A stretch of DNA of 64,000 bases from Oscillospiraceae bacterium (GTDB taxonomy: Bacteria; Bacillota; Clostridia; Oscillospirales; Oscillospiraceae), in assembly GCA_017549125.1 (NCBI GenBank), contig JAFYVL010000045.1:1-64000 (forward strand), given 5' to 3'. How positions within the stretch are numbered: the stretch's first letter is position 1; each line of letters starts with the position of its first letter. The translations under genes and the position numbers were made by a program. This document shows, in pieces, positions 35,345 through 45,190 of this stretch. The notes under the pieces are model-generated. The model was not told the origin of the DNA and did no database searches. It saw only the letters and a program-made list of their open reading frames with translations.

Positions 35345-35500
35345 GTTATACTCCTTTCAGTTACAAAAAACATAGCAAAGCCGGCGACCGATTGCAGTAT
35401 TTCGCGACCCTGTATCGTCGGAAATGAATGCCTATCGCCCGCTTGTGATATACAATTTAAGTTTGCCCGGGGCTGCCCACCCGGCACATTCTTAGATATT
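35345..35500 (-). other. Structured 5' leader of rnj (candidate regulatory RNA)
   Basis: A TATAAT (minus strand, 35503-35508 region) would start a transcript about 150 bases before the rnj TTG. The leader is GC-rich in an otherwise AT-rich gap and can form several helices: GCCGGG with CCCGGGC near its start, CGAC/GTCG near 35400, and GCCGG near the start with CCGGC near the end, before a TTTTTTG run at about 35370. No known RNA family was recognised. Confidence 0.4.
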
Positions 35501-35578
35501 ATAGCACAGGGGCCAAGAAAAGTATACAAAAATTTTTCATGGCTTTTCTACAGAGTTCATATTTTTAGGAAAAACCTG

Positions 35579-35607
35579 TTGCACCTTTGGAAATGATTTG
35601 CTATAAT
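35579..35607 (+). promoter_or_regulatory. Sigma-A promoter of the gdpP operon
   Basis: TTGCAC, 17 bases and TATAAT lie 47 bases before the gdpP start. Confidence 0.75.
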
Positions 35608-35654
35608 AAGATAATATTATGGATAGTATACCCATATTATGGGAGGTAAATAAC

Positions 35655-37637
35655 ATGAATAAAAAGCTTGGCCGTCTTATAAGACCCAATATGGCTTATT
35701 ATTTTCTGTTTTCCGCCATATTTCCTGTGGCGGCATTTGTGCTGCGACAGTATTTGTTGGCAGCCATTGGCGCCGGTGCTACCTTTGCCGCATTGTTGAT
35801 TTTTCTGCTGGTCAGCAATCACCGCAGAAAACGGATCGTAGAGTATGTCCGAAGCAATCTGGATCAGATGAGCGGTGCGGAGGGTACAGTAAGCCCGTTC
35901 CCCACAGTTGTGATCCGTTTGGATGATGAGGGAATCCTGGTGGCCAATGATGCATTCGTTCGCCTTACCGGTTTCCAGGACGTGTTGAAGCAGCGTCTTG
36001 TGCAGGATTATTTCCCCGGCTTTAAGACTGATTGGCTGGTAGAAGGCAAGCATGAGTATCCTTACGACGTCAGTTGGGAAAAGCGCCGCTATCGTGTGTA
36101 TGGTTCTGTGGTGCAGGCAGATGATCCCAAGGAAACCAAGCTGGCTGTTCTGCATTTTGCGGATCTGACAGAGCTGTACCAGGTTCGGGATGAGTATATT
36201 CGTTCCCGTCCTGTGGTTTCCATCATTCTCATTGATAACTATGAGGAACTGACCAAGAACCTCACAGAATCTGCCATCTCTAATCTGAATGCAAAGATCA
36301 ACGATGCCATTACCCGTTGGACGGATAATTTCCATGGTATGCTTCGAAAGACTGAGCGCAACCGCTATTTGTTTGTATTTGAGAAGCGGGATCTGCAGTG
36401 GGCGAAGAAGGAGAAGTTCTCCATTCTGGAGGAGATCCATGAGATCACTAATCCTTCCGGTCTGCCGGCATCCATTTCCTTCGGCTTGGGTGTGGAAGGC
36501 GCTAACTTTGAAGAAGCCTATGACTTTGCGGCTTTGGCGATTGAGATGTCTTTGAGCCGTGGCGGTGATCAGGCGGTTATTAAGGATCGTTTGAACTTTG
36601 AGTTCTTTGGCGGTCGTACTAAGGAAGCTGACCATCGCAGTAAGGTTCGTTCCCGTGTGACAGCCAATTCTTTAATGGAACTGATCGGTCAGAGTAGCAA
36701 GGTGTTTATTATGGGACATCGGGATGCAGACCTGGATGCAGTTGGTGCAGCTATGGGCGTGGCCTGTTTGTGCCGTAAGAAGAACAAGCAATTCCATATT
36801 GTATTGGATAAAGAGAAAAATGCTTGTCCTGGGTTTGTCCGTGAGATCATGCAGACTCCGGAATATAAGAACGCTTTTATTTCCGGACAGGATGCTATGG
36901 TTATGCTGGATAACCGCAGTACCTTGATCGTTGTGGATACCAACCGTCCCGACCAAGTGGAGAGCAAACAGCTTTTAGAGGCTGCTCCTAGGGTCTGTGT
37001 GGTGGATCACCATCGTCGTGCGGCGGATTATATTAGCCCGGTGGATGTAAACCTCCATGAGCCCTATGCGTCCTCTGCTTCTGAACTGGTCACAGAACTG
37101 ATGCAGTATGCGGTGGAAAAGCGCAATGTGCTCCCCATTGAGGCTAAGGCGCTGCTGGCAGGTATTTTCCTGGATACCAAGAGCTTTAACGTCCGTACCG
37201 GTGAGCGTACCTTCGAGGCTGCTGCCTTCCTGCGTCTGCTGGGCGCAGATACGGTGGAGGTTAAGATGCTGCTGCAGAATAACTATGAGGACACCATGGC
37301 CAAGTTTGAAATTATGAAGGCCGCTAAGCAGCATGGCACCTATCCGTATATTGCCATTGCAGCTTTGGATCATCCAACCACTCGTGTGTTGGCAGCCCAG
37401 GCTGCTGACGACCTGTTGAACATTGCCGGTATTACCGCTTCCTTTGTCATGTATCCCGATGAAGGTCGTGTAATCGTATCCGCTCGTTCCATAGGCGATG
37501 TGAATGTGCAGATGATTCTGGAATATTTAGGCGGTGGCGGCAACACAGCTACCGCAGGCGCACAGGTTCAGCACAGCACCGTAGAACGGGTGCTGTTCAT
37601 GCTGGACGAAGCCATTGATAACTACTATGAAGCGTAA
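35655..37637 (+). CDS. gdpP: Cyclic-di-AMP phosphodiesterase GdpP (DHH family)
   Basis: A 660-residue membrane-anchored phosphodiesterase that lowers c-di-AMP. Two membrane helices (about residues 10-55) are followed by a PAS-like domain, a degenerate GGDEF domain (no intact GGDEF; FGLGVEGANFEEAYDFAALAIEMSLSRGGDQ), and the catalytic DHH/DHHA1 module: MGHRDADLDAVGAAMG (about 353), VVDTNRPDQVE, VVDHHRRAADY (about 453) and GGGGNTATAGAQ near the C terminus. GGGAGG precedes the ATG at 35655; an in-frame ATG at 35619 is not preceded by a site. It heads gdpP-rplI-dnaB-tilS, the same order of gdpP, rplI and dnaB as in B. subtilis. Confidence 0.95.
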   Translation: MNKKLGRLIRPNMAYYFLFSAIFPVAAFVLRQYLLAAIGAGATFAALLIFLLVSNHRRKRIVEYVRSNLDQMSGAEGTVSPFPTVVIRLDDEGILVANDAFVRLTGFQDVLKQRLVQDYFPGFKTDWLVEGKHEYPYDVSWEKRRYRVYGSVVQADDPKETKLAVLHFADLTELYQVRDEYIRSRPVVSIILIDNYEELTKNLTESAISNLNAKINDAITRWTDNFHGMLRKTERNRYLFVFEKRDLQWAKKEKFSILEEIHEITNPSGLPASISFGLGVEGANFEEAYDFAALAIEMSLSRGGDQAVIKDRLNFEFFGGRTKEADHRSKVRSRVTANSLMELIGQSSKVFIMGHRDADLDAVGAAMGVACLCRKKNKQFHIVLDKEKNACPGFVREIMQTPEYKNAFISGQDAMVMLDNRSTLIVVDTNRPDQVESKQLLEAAPRVCVVDHHRRAADYISPVDVNLHEPYASSASELVTELMQYAVEKRNVLPIEAKALLAGIFLDTKSFNVRTGERTFEAAAFLRLLGADTVEVKMLLQNNYEDTMAKFEIMKAAKQHGTYPYIAIAALDHPTTRVLAAQAADDLLNIAGITASFVMYPDEGRVIVSARSIGDVNVQMILEYLGGGGNTATAGAQVQHSTVERVLFMLDEAIDNYYEA

Positions 37638-37650
37638 GGAGTGCTGATTT

Positions 37651-38097
37651 ATGAAAGTGATTTTAACTCAAGATGTGAAGGGCAAGGGCAAGAAGGGTCA
37701 GATGTTGGAGATTTCTGACGGCTACGCAAGAAATTTCCTGCTGCCCAGAAAGTTGGCTGTAGAGGCTACTGCCGATGCCATTAACACCATGCGTATGAAT
37801 GATAAGGCTGCTGCTGAGAAGGCAGCAAAGGAGCGTGCAGAGGCAGTGGAGATCTCCCGACGTCTGCGTGAGATGACCCTGGTGGTTACCGCCAAGGGTG
37901 GTGGCGCAGGTCGTCTGTTTGGTTCTGTGACCAACCAGGAAATTGCAGATTCTTTGAAGGCAAAGACCGGTATTGCGCTGGATAAGCGTAAGATCGTTCT
38001 GTCTGATCCCATTAAGAGCGTAGGCACTTACACGGTGACCTGCAAGCTGGGTTACGAGATCAGTGCGCCCCTGACTGTTAAGATCGAAGAGGCCTAA
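37651..38097 (+). CDS. rplI: 50S ribosomal protein L9
   Basis: A 148-residue ribosomal protein with the two-domain L9 pattern: the N-terminal rRNA-binding domain ([33 protein letters not shown]), a long exposed helix (residues 45-75), and the C-terminal domain ([20 protein letters not shown]). It begins 13 bases after gdpP and 16 bases before dnaB, so all three are likely on one mRNA. Confidence 0.96.
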   Translation: MKVILTQDVKGKGKKGQMLEISDGYARNFLLPRKLAVEATADAINTMRMNDKAAAEKAAKERAEAVEISRRLREMTLVVTAKGGGAGRLFGSVTNQEIADSLKAKTGIALDKRKIVLSDPIKSVGTYTVTCKLGYEISAPLTVKIEEA

Positions 38098-38113
38098 AAA
38101 AGGAGAGTTACCA

Positions 38114-39451
38114 ATGGAGGAATTGCACCAAGGCAGACATGTGCCCCAATCCCTGGAGGCAGAACAGTCTGTACTGGGCTCTATTCTGATCGACAGCCGG
38201 TGCGTTCCGGATGTGATCGGAATCCTTCGCCCGGAGGATTTTTATTTAGAGCAAAACCGGGAAATCTATGAAACTATCTACACCATGTTCAATTTCTCTG
38301 AGACCATCGACCTGGTCACAGTATTGAACAAGATGCGTGAGCAGGGTGTGTATCACGATAATTCCCGGGACTATATTATGCAGCTGATGGAGATCACTCC
38401 CACAGCTGCCAATGTAAAACGCTATGCAAAGATCGTCAAGGACATGGCTATGCTCCGTGGCTTGGCAGATGCCAGTTCGGATATTACCGAGTCCGTGTTT
38501 GCCCAGGAGGGCACACCGGAGGAGTTGCTGGAGAATGCTGAAAAGAAGATTTTTGCTCTGCGTAAGGGTGAGAACCGAGATTCTTTGCAGCATATCGGTG
38601 TGGTATTGCATCGTGTGTTTGACCACTTGGGCGAACTGGCTGAATCGGATTCCAATATTCCCGGTATTTCCACCGGCTTAATGGATCTGGACCGCCAGAT
38701 CAATGGTCTGAATAAATCTGACCTGGTGCTGGTTGCGGCACGTCCCGCTATGGGTAAGACCGCATTTGCGCTGAACTTGTGTTTGAATGTTGCCAAGAAG
38801 AGCAAAAAGACCGTAGCGGTATTTTCTTTGGAAATGTCCTGTGATCAGCTGGCCATGCGTCTGCTTTCCATGGAAAGTTATGTGGATGGTAAGAAGTTGG
38901 CTACAGGTAAACTGACCGAAGATGAGTGGCAGAAGATCACCATGGCCTCTGTGGCATTGAGCCAGACGGATATTCGTGTGGATGATAATCCTTCCATTAC
39001 GGTGGGTGAAATGAATGCAAAGTGTCGTCGTTTGGGCGACTCTTTGGGTCTTGTGATCATCGACTACCTGCAGCTGATGAATGGCTCCGGTTATGGCAAG
39101 GGCGATAGCCGTGTGAACGTGGTTAGTGAAATTTCCCGGTCTTTGAAGATTATGGCCAAGGAACTGAATGTGCCTGTGGTGTGCTTGAGTCAGTTGTCCC
39201 GTGGTCCGGAAAGCCGTACTGATAAGCGTCCCATGCTGTCTGACTTGCGTGAATCCGGCGCTATCGAGCAGGATGCTGATTCGGTTATGTTCCTGTATCG
39301 TGACGAATATTATAATCCGAACTCCGAGGATAAGGGTATTGCCGAGTGTATCGTTTCCAAGAACCGTCATGGCGAAGTGGGTACGGTAAAGCTTCAATGG
39401 CTGCCCCAGTACCAGACCTTCGCAGACCGGGAGTGGAAGCATGCTGAATAA
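38114..39451 (+). CDS. dnaB: Replicative DNA helicase DnaB (DnaC of Bacillus)
   Basis: A 445-residue ring helicase that unwinds DNA at the fork. The N-terminal primase-binding domain starts with PQSLEAEQSVLGSIL. The RecA-type motor has Walker A ARPAMGKTAFALN (about residue 211), EMSCDQLAMRLL (H1a), Walker B LVIIDYLQLM (about 312) and SEISRSLKIMAKELNVPVVCLSQLSRGPE, then the arginine-finger region FLYRDEYYNP. All motifs are intact. It overlaps tilS by 11 bases. Confidence 0.96.
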   Translation: MEELHQGRHVPQSLEAEQSVLGSILIDSRCVPDVIGILRPEDFYLEQNREIYETIYTMFNFSETIDLVTVLNKMREQGVYHDNSRDYIMQLMEITPTAANVKRYAKIVKDMAMLRGLADASSDITESVFAQEGTPEELLENAEKKIFALRKGENRDSLQHIGVVLHRVFDHLGELAESDSNIPGISTGLMDLDRQINGLNKSDLVLVAARPAMGKTAFALNLCLNVAKKSKKTVAVFSLEMSCDQLAMRLLSMESYVDGKKLATGKLTEDEWQKITMASVALSQTDIRVDDNPSITVGEMNAKCRRLGDSLGLVIIDYLQLMNGSGYGKGDSRVNVVSEISRSLKIMAKELNVPVVCLSQLSRGPESRTDKRPMLSDLRESGAIEQDADSVMFLYRDEYYNPNSEDKGIAECIVSKNRHGEVGTVKLQWLPQYQTFADREWKHAE

Positions 39452-40691
39452 GCTGTTGCAATTTATCCGGCAGTATGATTTGGTGCAGAGCGGAGATCGG
39501 GTGATTTGTGCGGTGTCCGGCGGTGCAGACTCCATGGCACTACTGTGGGGTATGTATCTTGCCAAAGACCGTCTGCAGATTCAGCTGGCTGCGGCGCATT
39601 ATCATCATGGCCTCCGTGGGGAAGAATCTGATCGGGATGCGAACTTTGTGGCAGAGTTTTGTGACCGCTTTGAGATTCCCTTGTATATGGAGAAGGGGCA
39701 GGTTACTGCCGGCAAGAAAGGCCTGGAAGCCGCTGCACGGGATGCCCGATATGGTTTTTTTGAGACCCTGCCGGGAAAGATCGCCACAGCCCATACCGCA
39801 GACGATAATGCCGAAACGGTGCTTATGCACATGGTGCGTGGTACGGGACTGAAGGGATTAGGTGGCATTGCCCCTGTCCGTGGCAAGTTGATTCGTCCCA
39901 TGTTGGAGATCACTAGGCAAGAGATATTGGACTTCTTGCAGGAGTATCATATTTCCTATATCACCGACAGCAGTAATCTGGAGGATGCCTTCCTGCGTAA
40001 CCGCTTGCGTCACCACGTGATGCCTTTATTAAAGGAAGAAAATCCCCGGTTTGCTTCTAATATGTCTGCTATGGCTCTTCGCCTGCGGCAGGATGAGCAG
40101 ACCCTTTCCCAAGGTGTCCGGCTTACCAATGCTGTGTCTGATCTGAAATCCATGGAGCCGGCACATCGTAGCCGTGCTTTGGTGAGTCTGTTGGAGGGCT
40201 TTGGTGTAAAAGAACCTAGCGCAGAGCATATTGCCATGGCAGAAAGTTTGGTGTTTTCTCAAAATCCTTCTGCCAGAGCTAATTTTCCGGGGAGTGTGAT
40301 TATCGCCCGGAATTATGAGGTGCTGGAGAGGGTTATTGCTACGGAGGATCTAGGGGAGATTCCTTTAGGTTGTCCTGGACAGATCCTTGTGGGAGATGTG
40401 CTGGTGATATGCACACCTGCGACAGAACCCATGTTTACTACCCAGTGTTTTACAGTACAGCCTGTTGGACAGGTGATAATTCGTAGCCGAAAAGCCGGTG
40501 ACAGGATTCGTCTTGCCGGTGGCACAAAAAAACTCAAGGAATTGATGATCGATCGTAAGATTCCGGCTAATATGCGATCTCAAATTCCTGTGATCGCTGA
40601 TGAAAAAGGCATATTAGGTGTTTATGGCATCGGTGCCAATCTGGATAGAGTATCTCCCAGTGGCATTACGATCTGTTTTGAAAAGAGATAG
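39441..40691 (+). CDS. tilS: tRNA(Ile)-lysidine synthase
   Basis: A 416-residue N-type ATP pyrophosphatase that modifies C34 of the AUA-reading tRNA-Ile. The PP-loop is AVSGGADSMALLW (about residue 24), followed by HYHHGLRGEESDRDA (about 53), ARDARYGFF and the LIRPMLEITRQEI motif (about 152). The C-terminal TilS domain ends with RIRLAGGTKKLKELMIDRKIP. It overlaps the dnaB end and is followed after 18 bases by hpt, a tilS-hpt-ftsH order that is conserved in Firmicutes. Confidence 0.95.
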   Translation: MLNKLLQFIRQYDLVQSGDRVICAVSGGADSMALLWGMYLAKDRLQIQLAAAHYHHGLRGEESDRDANFVAEFCDRFEIPLYMEKGQVTAGKKGLEAAARDARYGFFETLPGKIATAHTADDNAETVLMHMVRGTGLKGLGGIAPVRGKLIRPMLEITRQEILDFLQEYHISYITDSSNLEDAFLRNRLRHHVMPLLKEENPRFASNMSAMALRLRQDEQTLSQGVRLTNAVSDLKSMEPAHRSRALVSLLEGFGVKEPSAEHIAMAESLVFSQNPSARANFPGSVIIARNYEVLERVIATEDLGEIPLGCPGQILVGDVLVICTPATEPMFTTQCFTVQPVGQVIIRSRKAGDRIRLAGGTKKLKELMIDRKIPANMRSQIPVIADEKGILGVYGIGANLDRVSPSGITICFEKR

Positions 40692-40709
40692 AGAAAAGGA
40701 GAATCCATC

Positions 40710-41252
40710 ATGCATCAGGATATCAAGAAAGTATTGTACACAGAAGAGCAGATCCAGAACAAAATCAAGGAGCTGGCAGCCGTTCTCACAGAGGAATATC
40801 GGGGTAAGAATCCTATCTTTGTGGGTGTTATGAAAGGTGTTGTGCTGTTTTTCGCGGACATGGTTAAGCGGATTGACACACCGTGCCAGATTGATTTTAT
40901 GTGGCTTTCCTCCTATGCCGGCACTGGTTCTACCGGTAATTTGATCGTCAAGCGTGACGTTTCTGCGAATCTGAAGGGTCGCCATGTGGTGATCCTGGAG
41001 GATATTTATGATACCGGTCGCTCCTTGACCTTTGTACGGGATCACTTGCTGAGCAAGGAACCTGCTTCTGTGAAGATTTGTACATTACTGGATAAGCCTG
41101 AAGGCCGTCTGCCCGGCATCACCCTGGAGGCAGACTATGTGGGTTATGAGATTCCCAATGAATTTGTTGTGGGCTATGGTTTGGACTACAATGAATATTA
41201 TCGCAATTTGCCCTATATTGGTATTTTGAAGTCTGAGGTCTACGAAAAGTAA
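40710..41252 (+). CDS. hpt: Hypoxanthine phosphoribosyltransferase
   Basis: A 180-residue purine salvage enzyme converting hypoxanthine or guanine to IMP or GMP. It shows FVGVMKGVVLFFADMVKRI (about residue 33), SYAGTGSTG (about 70, flexible loop) and the PRPP-binding motif VVILEDIYDTGRSL (about 92), plus YEIPNEFVVGYGLDYNEYYRNLPYIG near the end. AAAAGGAG precedes the ATG at 40710. It sits between tilS and ftsH, as in Bacillus. Confidence 0.96.
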   Translation: MHQDIKKVLYTEEQIQNKIKELAAVLTEEYRGKNPIFVGVMKGVVLFFADMVKRIDTPCQIDFMWLSSYAGTGSTGNLIVKRDVSANLKGRHVVILEDIYDTGRSLTFVRDHLLSKEPASVKICTLLDKPEGRLPGITLEADYVGYEIPNEFVVGYGLDYNEYYRNLPYIGILKSEVYEK

Positions 41253-41278
41253 TCCTCCGGCTGTGAAGGAGACATTCC

Positions 41279-43147
41279 GTGAAAAGAAGATTTAATTTTG
41301 GTACGATTTTGTATGTTGGCCTGCTGATCCTATTGTTTTCCTGGATGCTGGGTCTGTTCGGCGGAGATGGCGATACGCTAAAATACTCTGATGTGATTGC
41401 ACAGTTTGAACAGGAGAACGTTTCTTCCTTTGTGGTGGATGGAGATACCATTACCATGAAGCTGCATAAGGCACAGGATGGAAAGAACGAGTTGTCCGCA
41501 GTTCTGGCTGATCCGGAGGGCTTCCACGAGGAAATGCGTCCTTTGCTGCAGGCACAGAAGGAAAAGGGTGTTCTGAAGGACTATGATTTTAAGCCCCAGG
41601 AAGGCCTTTCTCCCTACGATTTCGTTTTCCCCATTATCATTGCCGGTGTGGTGATTCTGTTCCTGTGGGTTATTCTCATGGGTAGAGCAGGGAAGTCTAA
41701 CCCCATGTCAAACTTCGGCAAGGCTCGAGTTATGCAGGGCGCTCATGGAAAGCCGGTTACCTTCGAGGATGTGGCAGGCATGGACGAGGAAAAGCAGGAG
41801 CTGCGTGAAGTGGTGGATTTCCTGCGTAACCCCGAAAAATTCACCAAGATCGGTGCAAAGATTCCCCATGGCATCCTAATGGCAGGCCCTCCCGGTACCG
41901 GTAAGACTTTGCTTGCAAAGGCTGCTGCCGGTGAAGCCGGTGTCCAGTTCCTGTCTATCTCCGGTTCTGACTTTATGGAGATGTATGTGGGTGTGGGTGC
42001 AAGCCGTGTTCGTGACCTGTTTGAACAGGCAAAGCGTGTGGCGCCTTCCATTATTTTCATTGACGAAATTGACGCCGTTGGTCGTAAGCGTGGTTCCGGT
42101 ATGGGCGGCGGTCATGATGAAAGAGAGCAGACGTTGAACCAGTTGCTGGTGGAGATGGATGGCTTTAGCAAAACCGAGGGCGTAATCGTTCTGGCAGCTA
42201 CCAACCGTCCCGATATTCTGGATCCGGCTTTGCTCCGTCCCGGTCGATTTGACCGACAGATCCACGTGGGTAAGCCCGATGTCAAGGGTCGTGAGGAGAT
42301 TCTCCGTGTCCATGCCAAGGGTAAAAACCTGGATGATTCTGTGGATCTAAAGATCATTGCCCGTGCGACTGCAGGTTTCACCGGTGCAGATCTGAGCAAT
42401 CTGCTCAATGAGGCTGCTATTCTGGCGGCTCGTAGCGACAGACCTGCTTTGAGTATGCAGGATCTGAACGAAGCTATTATGAAGATTATGGCTGGTCCTG
42501 AGAAGCGTTCTCATGTAAAGTCCCGTCGGGATCTGCAGACCACGGCTATTCACGAAGCCGGTCACGCAGTTGCTATGTATGTACTCCCCACCCAGGAGGA
42601 TGTGCGTCACATTTCCATCATTCCCAGAGGTCGTTCTTTGGGCGCTACCTGGTATTTGCCCAAGGGTGATACCTCTAACTTGACACGTAACGAGATGTAC
42701 GAGAATATTGTCAGCTTGTTAGCCGGTCGTGTGGCAGAGGCTATGTTCATCGGTGATATTTCCGTGGGTGCTGCCAATGATATCGACCGTGCTTCTTCTC
42801 TGGCGCGTGATATGGTGGCTCGCTACGGTATGTGCGAGAAATTGGGCACAGTATCTTATATCAGCGATGATGAGATCTTTGTGGGTCGTGATTTTGAAAA
42901 GACCAAGAGCTATTCTGAGAAGGTTGCCGGTACTATCGACGATGAGGTGAAGGCCTTGATCGACCAGGCTTATGCCCAGTGTAAGCAGATTTTGACCGAT
43001 CATACTGAGAAACTGAAGCAGGTGGTAAAATTCCTGCTGGAGCACGAATCCATGTCCGGTACCCAGTTTGCCCAGTGCATGGAAGGTAAGCCCATCGAGG
43101 ATGCCTCTGACACGGTTATGTTTGACGGCTTCGACAGCGAAGAATAA
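41279..43147 (+). CDS. ftsH: ATP-dependent zinc metalloprotease FtsH
   Basis: A 622-residue membrane AAA+ protease. Two membrane helices flank an extracytoplasmic domain (about residues 10-30 and 115-140). The AAA module has Walker [11 protein letters not shown] (about 202), Walker [12 protein letters not shown] (about 260), the second region of homology [20 protein letters not shown] and pore motif. The zinc site is HEAGHAVA (about 424), with a distal aspartate further on. The start is GTG, seven bases after AAGGAG, with no in-frame ATG nearby. A strong terminator follows. Confidence 0.96.
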   Translation: MKRRFNFGTILYVGLLILLFSWMLGLFGGDGDTLKYSDVIAQFEQENVSSFVVDGDTITMKLHKAQDGKNELSAVLADPEGFHEEMRPLLQAQKEKGVLKDYDFKPQEGLSPYDFVFPIIIAGVVILFLWVILMGRAGKSNPMSNFGKARVMQGAHGKPVTFEDVAGMDEEKQELREVVDFLRNPEKFTKIGAKIPHGILMAGPPGTGKTLLAKAAAGEAGVQFLSISGSDFMEMYVGVGASRVRDLFEQAKRVAPSIIFIDEIDAVGRKRGSGMGGGHDEREQTLNQLLVEMDGFSKTEGVIVLAATNRPDILDPALLRPGRFDRQIHVGKPDVKGREEILRVHAKGKNLDDSVDLKIIARATAGFTGADLSNLLNEAAILAARSDRPALSMQDLNEAIMKIMAGPEKRSHVKSRRDLQTTAIHEAGHAVAMYVLPTQEDVRHISIIPRGRSLGATWYLPKGDTSNLTRNEMYENIVSLLAGRVAEAMFIGDISVGAANDIDRASSLARDMVARYGMCEKLGTVSYISDDEIFVGRDFEKTKSYSEKVAGTIDDEVKALIDQAYAQCKQILTDHTEKLKQVVKFLLEHESMSGTQFAQCMEGKPIEDASDTVMFDGFDSEE

Positions 43148-43154
43148 AAAGAAT

Positions 43155-43190
43155 ACCCCATCGATTCTACAGGATCGGTGGGGTGTTTTT
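43155..43190 (+). terminator. Terminator after ftsH
   Basis: An 11-bp stem ACCCCATCGAT / ATCGGTGGGGT is followed by GTTTTTG, seven bases after the ftsH stop. Confidence 0.85.
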
Positions 43191-43231
43191 GATCAACGGT
43201 GAGATTTTTTGCTTTTTTATAAAATTTCAGT

Positions 43232-43260
43232 TTGACTTAAGCCTTGTGTTGTAAGATAAT
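43232..43260 (+). promoter_or_regulatory. Sigma-A promoter of the two-component system
   Basis: TTGACT, 17 bases and GATAAT lie 23 bases before the response-regulator start. A TTTCAG (43225-43230) abuts the -35 box. Confidence 0.7.
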
Positions 43261-43282
43261 AAAAAAACACAGGAGGGCGACC

Positions 43283-43975
43283 ATGAAAATTTTGATTATT
43301 GAGGACGAAAAGCTTCTGGCAGATTCTTTGCAGGATATGCTGGAGAAAAAAGGTTTTGAAGTCCAGGTTGTATATGATGGCGAATCCGGTGCAGAATATG
43401 CCGAATTGGGCATTTACGATCTGCTGATTCTGGATGTGATGATGCCTAAGATGGATGGCTATGAAGTGGCTCGCCAGGTTCGCAGTAAGCGCTGCAGCAC
43501 CCCCATTTTGATGCTCACCGCCAAGTCTGCTTTGGAAGATCGGATCATGGGTTTGAATGCCGGTGCAGACTATTACCTAACAAAACCCTTTGATTCCCGG
43601 GAACTGATGGCTTGCATCAATGCGTTGCTTCGCCGCCAGGGCAATCAAGTGGACGAACTGAGCTATGGTAATACCGCGTTGGATCTGGCATCCTGTATGT
43701 TGATCTGCGGAGAAAACAGCGTGCGTCTCTCTGCTAGAGAATTTGATGTCCTGCGGTTTATGCTTCAGAATAAGGGACGTAATTTGTCCAAGGAAATGAT
43801 TTTGGCTAAGGTTTGGGGCTATGACTCCAATGCGGTTGAAAATCATGTGGAGGTCTATGTGGGCTTCCTGCGTAAAAAATTAGCCAGCATCGGCTCTGAT
43901 TTGCGAATCGTAGCCATTCGTAGATTGGGCTATCATTTGGAGGTGGAAGGCGATGCTGAAAAAGCTTCGCAATAA
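43283..43975 (+). CDS. OmpR-family response regulator
   Basis: A 230-residue regulator with an N-terminal receiver domain (acidic pocket IIEDEKLL, phospho-acceptor aspartate in LLILDVMMPKMDG at about residue 52, signalling lysine in YLTKPF at about 101) and a C-terminal winged helix of OmpR type (VRLSAREFDVLRFMLQNKGRNLSKEMILAKVWGYD). It overlaps the histidine kinase gene by 23 bases, so they are coupled. The target genes are not evident from sequence; see the htrA promoter. AGGAGG precedes the ATG at 43283. Confidence 0.92.
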   Translation: MKILIIEDEKLLADSLQDMLEKKGFEVQVVYDGESGAEYAELGIYDLLILDVMMPKMDGYEVARQVRSKRCSTPILMLTAKSALEDRIMGLNAGADYYLTKPFDSRELMACINALLRRQGNQVDELSYGNTALDLASCMLICGENSVRLSAREFDVLRFMLQNKGRNLSKEMILAKVWGYDSNAVENHVEVYVGFLRKKLASIGSDLRIVAIRRLGYHLEVEGDAEKASQ

Positions 43976-45152
43976 GTTTATATGGATCACAATGTGTATC
44001 GTCACGGCCTTGCTGGTGACGATCTTTACATTGCAGTATCAGATGACGGTGATGAATCTGGATCAACGAGCCGATGGATTTTTGCGTGCGCTGTCTAATT
44101 CAGCGGAAAAACCCAGCGCCATTTTTGAAGAGCAGGATGTTGGATTACCTTACATTCTGATCCAGGTTTCTCCTCGTGGTGAAATTTTGGCATCCGGTGT
44201 TACCAGCTATAACCTTAATGATAAGGAATTTGTGTATGATCTGATCAGACAGGTGTTTTCCTATGGCGATCAATGGGGTGAACTGGAAGATCTGAACCTG
44301 CGTTTTTATCGCAATACATCTAAAACCGGTGAATGTGTTGCCATGGTGGATGTTTCCAGCCATAGTAATACTCTGGAGAACCTGTTTTATACCAGCCTGG
44401 GTATTGGATTAGCATGCTTAGCTGGATTCTTTGTAATCAGTATTCTGCTGGCGCGATGGGCTGTGAAGCCTGTGGAGAAGGCATGGCAGGCGCAAAAACA
44501 ATTCATATCCGATGCCTCCCATGAGTTAAAAACGCCACTGACGGTGATTATGAGCAATGCAGAGCTATTACAAGAACCCCTGAATGAGGAAGAACGAACT
44601 CGTTATGCACAGAATGTCCAGGTGATGGCTACCCGTATGCGAGGACTTACTCAGGGTATGCTTGAGCTGGCTCGGGTGGATAACGGCCAGGTGCAGAAAA
44701 GCTTTACTACCCTGGATCTGAGCCGTCTGGTCAGTGATGCTGTGCTGCCCTTTGAGCCCACATTCTTTGAACGGGATATGGTGCTGGAGTCTCAGGTGAC
44801 CGAGAATATTTCCGTGACCGGTAATGAGACCTATTTGCGTCAAGTGGTGGAAATCCTTCTGGAAAATGCACTGAAATACTCAGAGCCGGGCATGGTGCTT
44901 GTGAAGTTGGAACGCTACGGCAGAAATCAATGCGTGCTGTCTGTTGCTAATCCCGGTGCGCCGATTCCTAAGGAAGAGTATTCGCAAATCTTCGAGCGAT
45001 TCTATCGTGAGGATAAGGCTAGAACCGGATCGGAAGGATTTGGCTTGGGTCTGGCCATTGCAAAAAGTACCGTGGAAGAACACAAGGGTAAAATCTGGGT
45101 GCAAAGCAATGAATACGGTAATTGCTTCTTCGTTCTTTTACCAATTAACTAG
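43953..45152 (+). CDS. Membrane sensor histidine kinase
   Basis: A 399-residue kinase: helix one (about residues 8-28), an extracytoplasmic sensor of about 120 residues, helix two (about 146-168), a short HAMP-like linker (ARWAVKPVEKAWQAQKQFI), the HisKA box with phospho-acceptor His in SDASHELKTPLTVI (about 189), and the ATPase domain with the N box (VEILLENALKYS), G1 and F boxes (FERFYREDKARTGSEGFGLGLAIAKS). It forms a two-component system with the overlapping upstream regulator. The stimulus is unknown; the sensor region has no recognisable domain. Confidence 0.92.
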   Translation: MLKKLRNKFIWITMCIVTALLVTIFTLQYQMTVMNLDQRADGFLRALSNSAEKPSAIFEEQDVGLPYILIQVSPRGEILASGVTSYNLNDKEFVYDLIRQVFSYGDQWGELEDLNLRFYRNTSKTGECVAMVDVSSHSNTLENLFYTSLGIGLACLAGFFVISILLARWAVKPVEKAWQAQKQFISDASHELKTPLTVIMSNAELLQEPLNEEERTRYAQNVQVMATRMRGLTQGMLELARVDNGQVQKSFTTLDLSRLVSDAVLPFEPTFFERDMVLESQVTENISVTGNETYLRQVVEILLENALKYSEPGMVLVKLERYGRNQCVLSVANPGAPIPKEEYSQIFERFYREDKARTGSEGFGLGLAIAKSTVEEHKGKIWVQSNEYGNCFFVLLPIN

Positions 45153-45154
45153 GA

Positions 45155-45190
45155 AAAGGGCTGTTGCGTCTTGCAACAGCCCTTTGTGTT
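45155..45190. terminator. Terminator between histidine kinase and asnA
   Basis: A perfect 13-bp stem AAAGGGCTGTTGC / GCAACAGCCCTTT serves the kinase gene on the plus strand and the convergent asnA on the minus strand. Confidence 0.85.
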
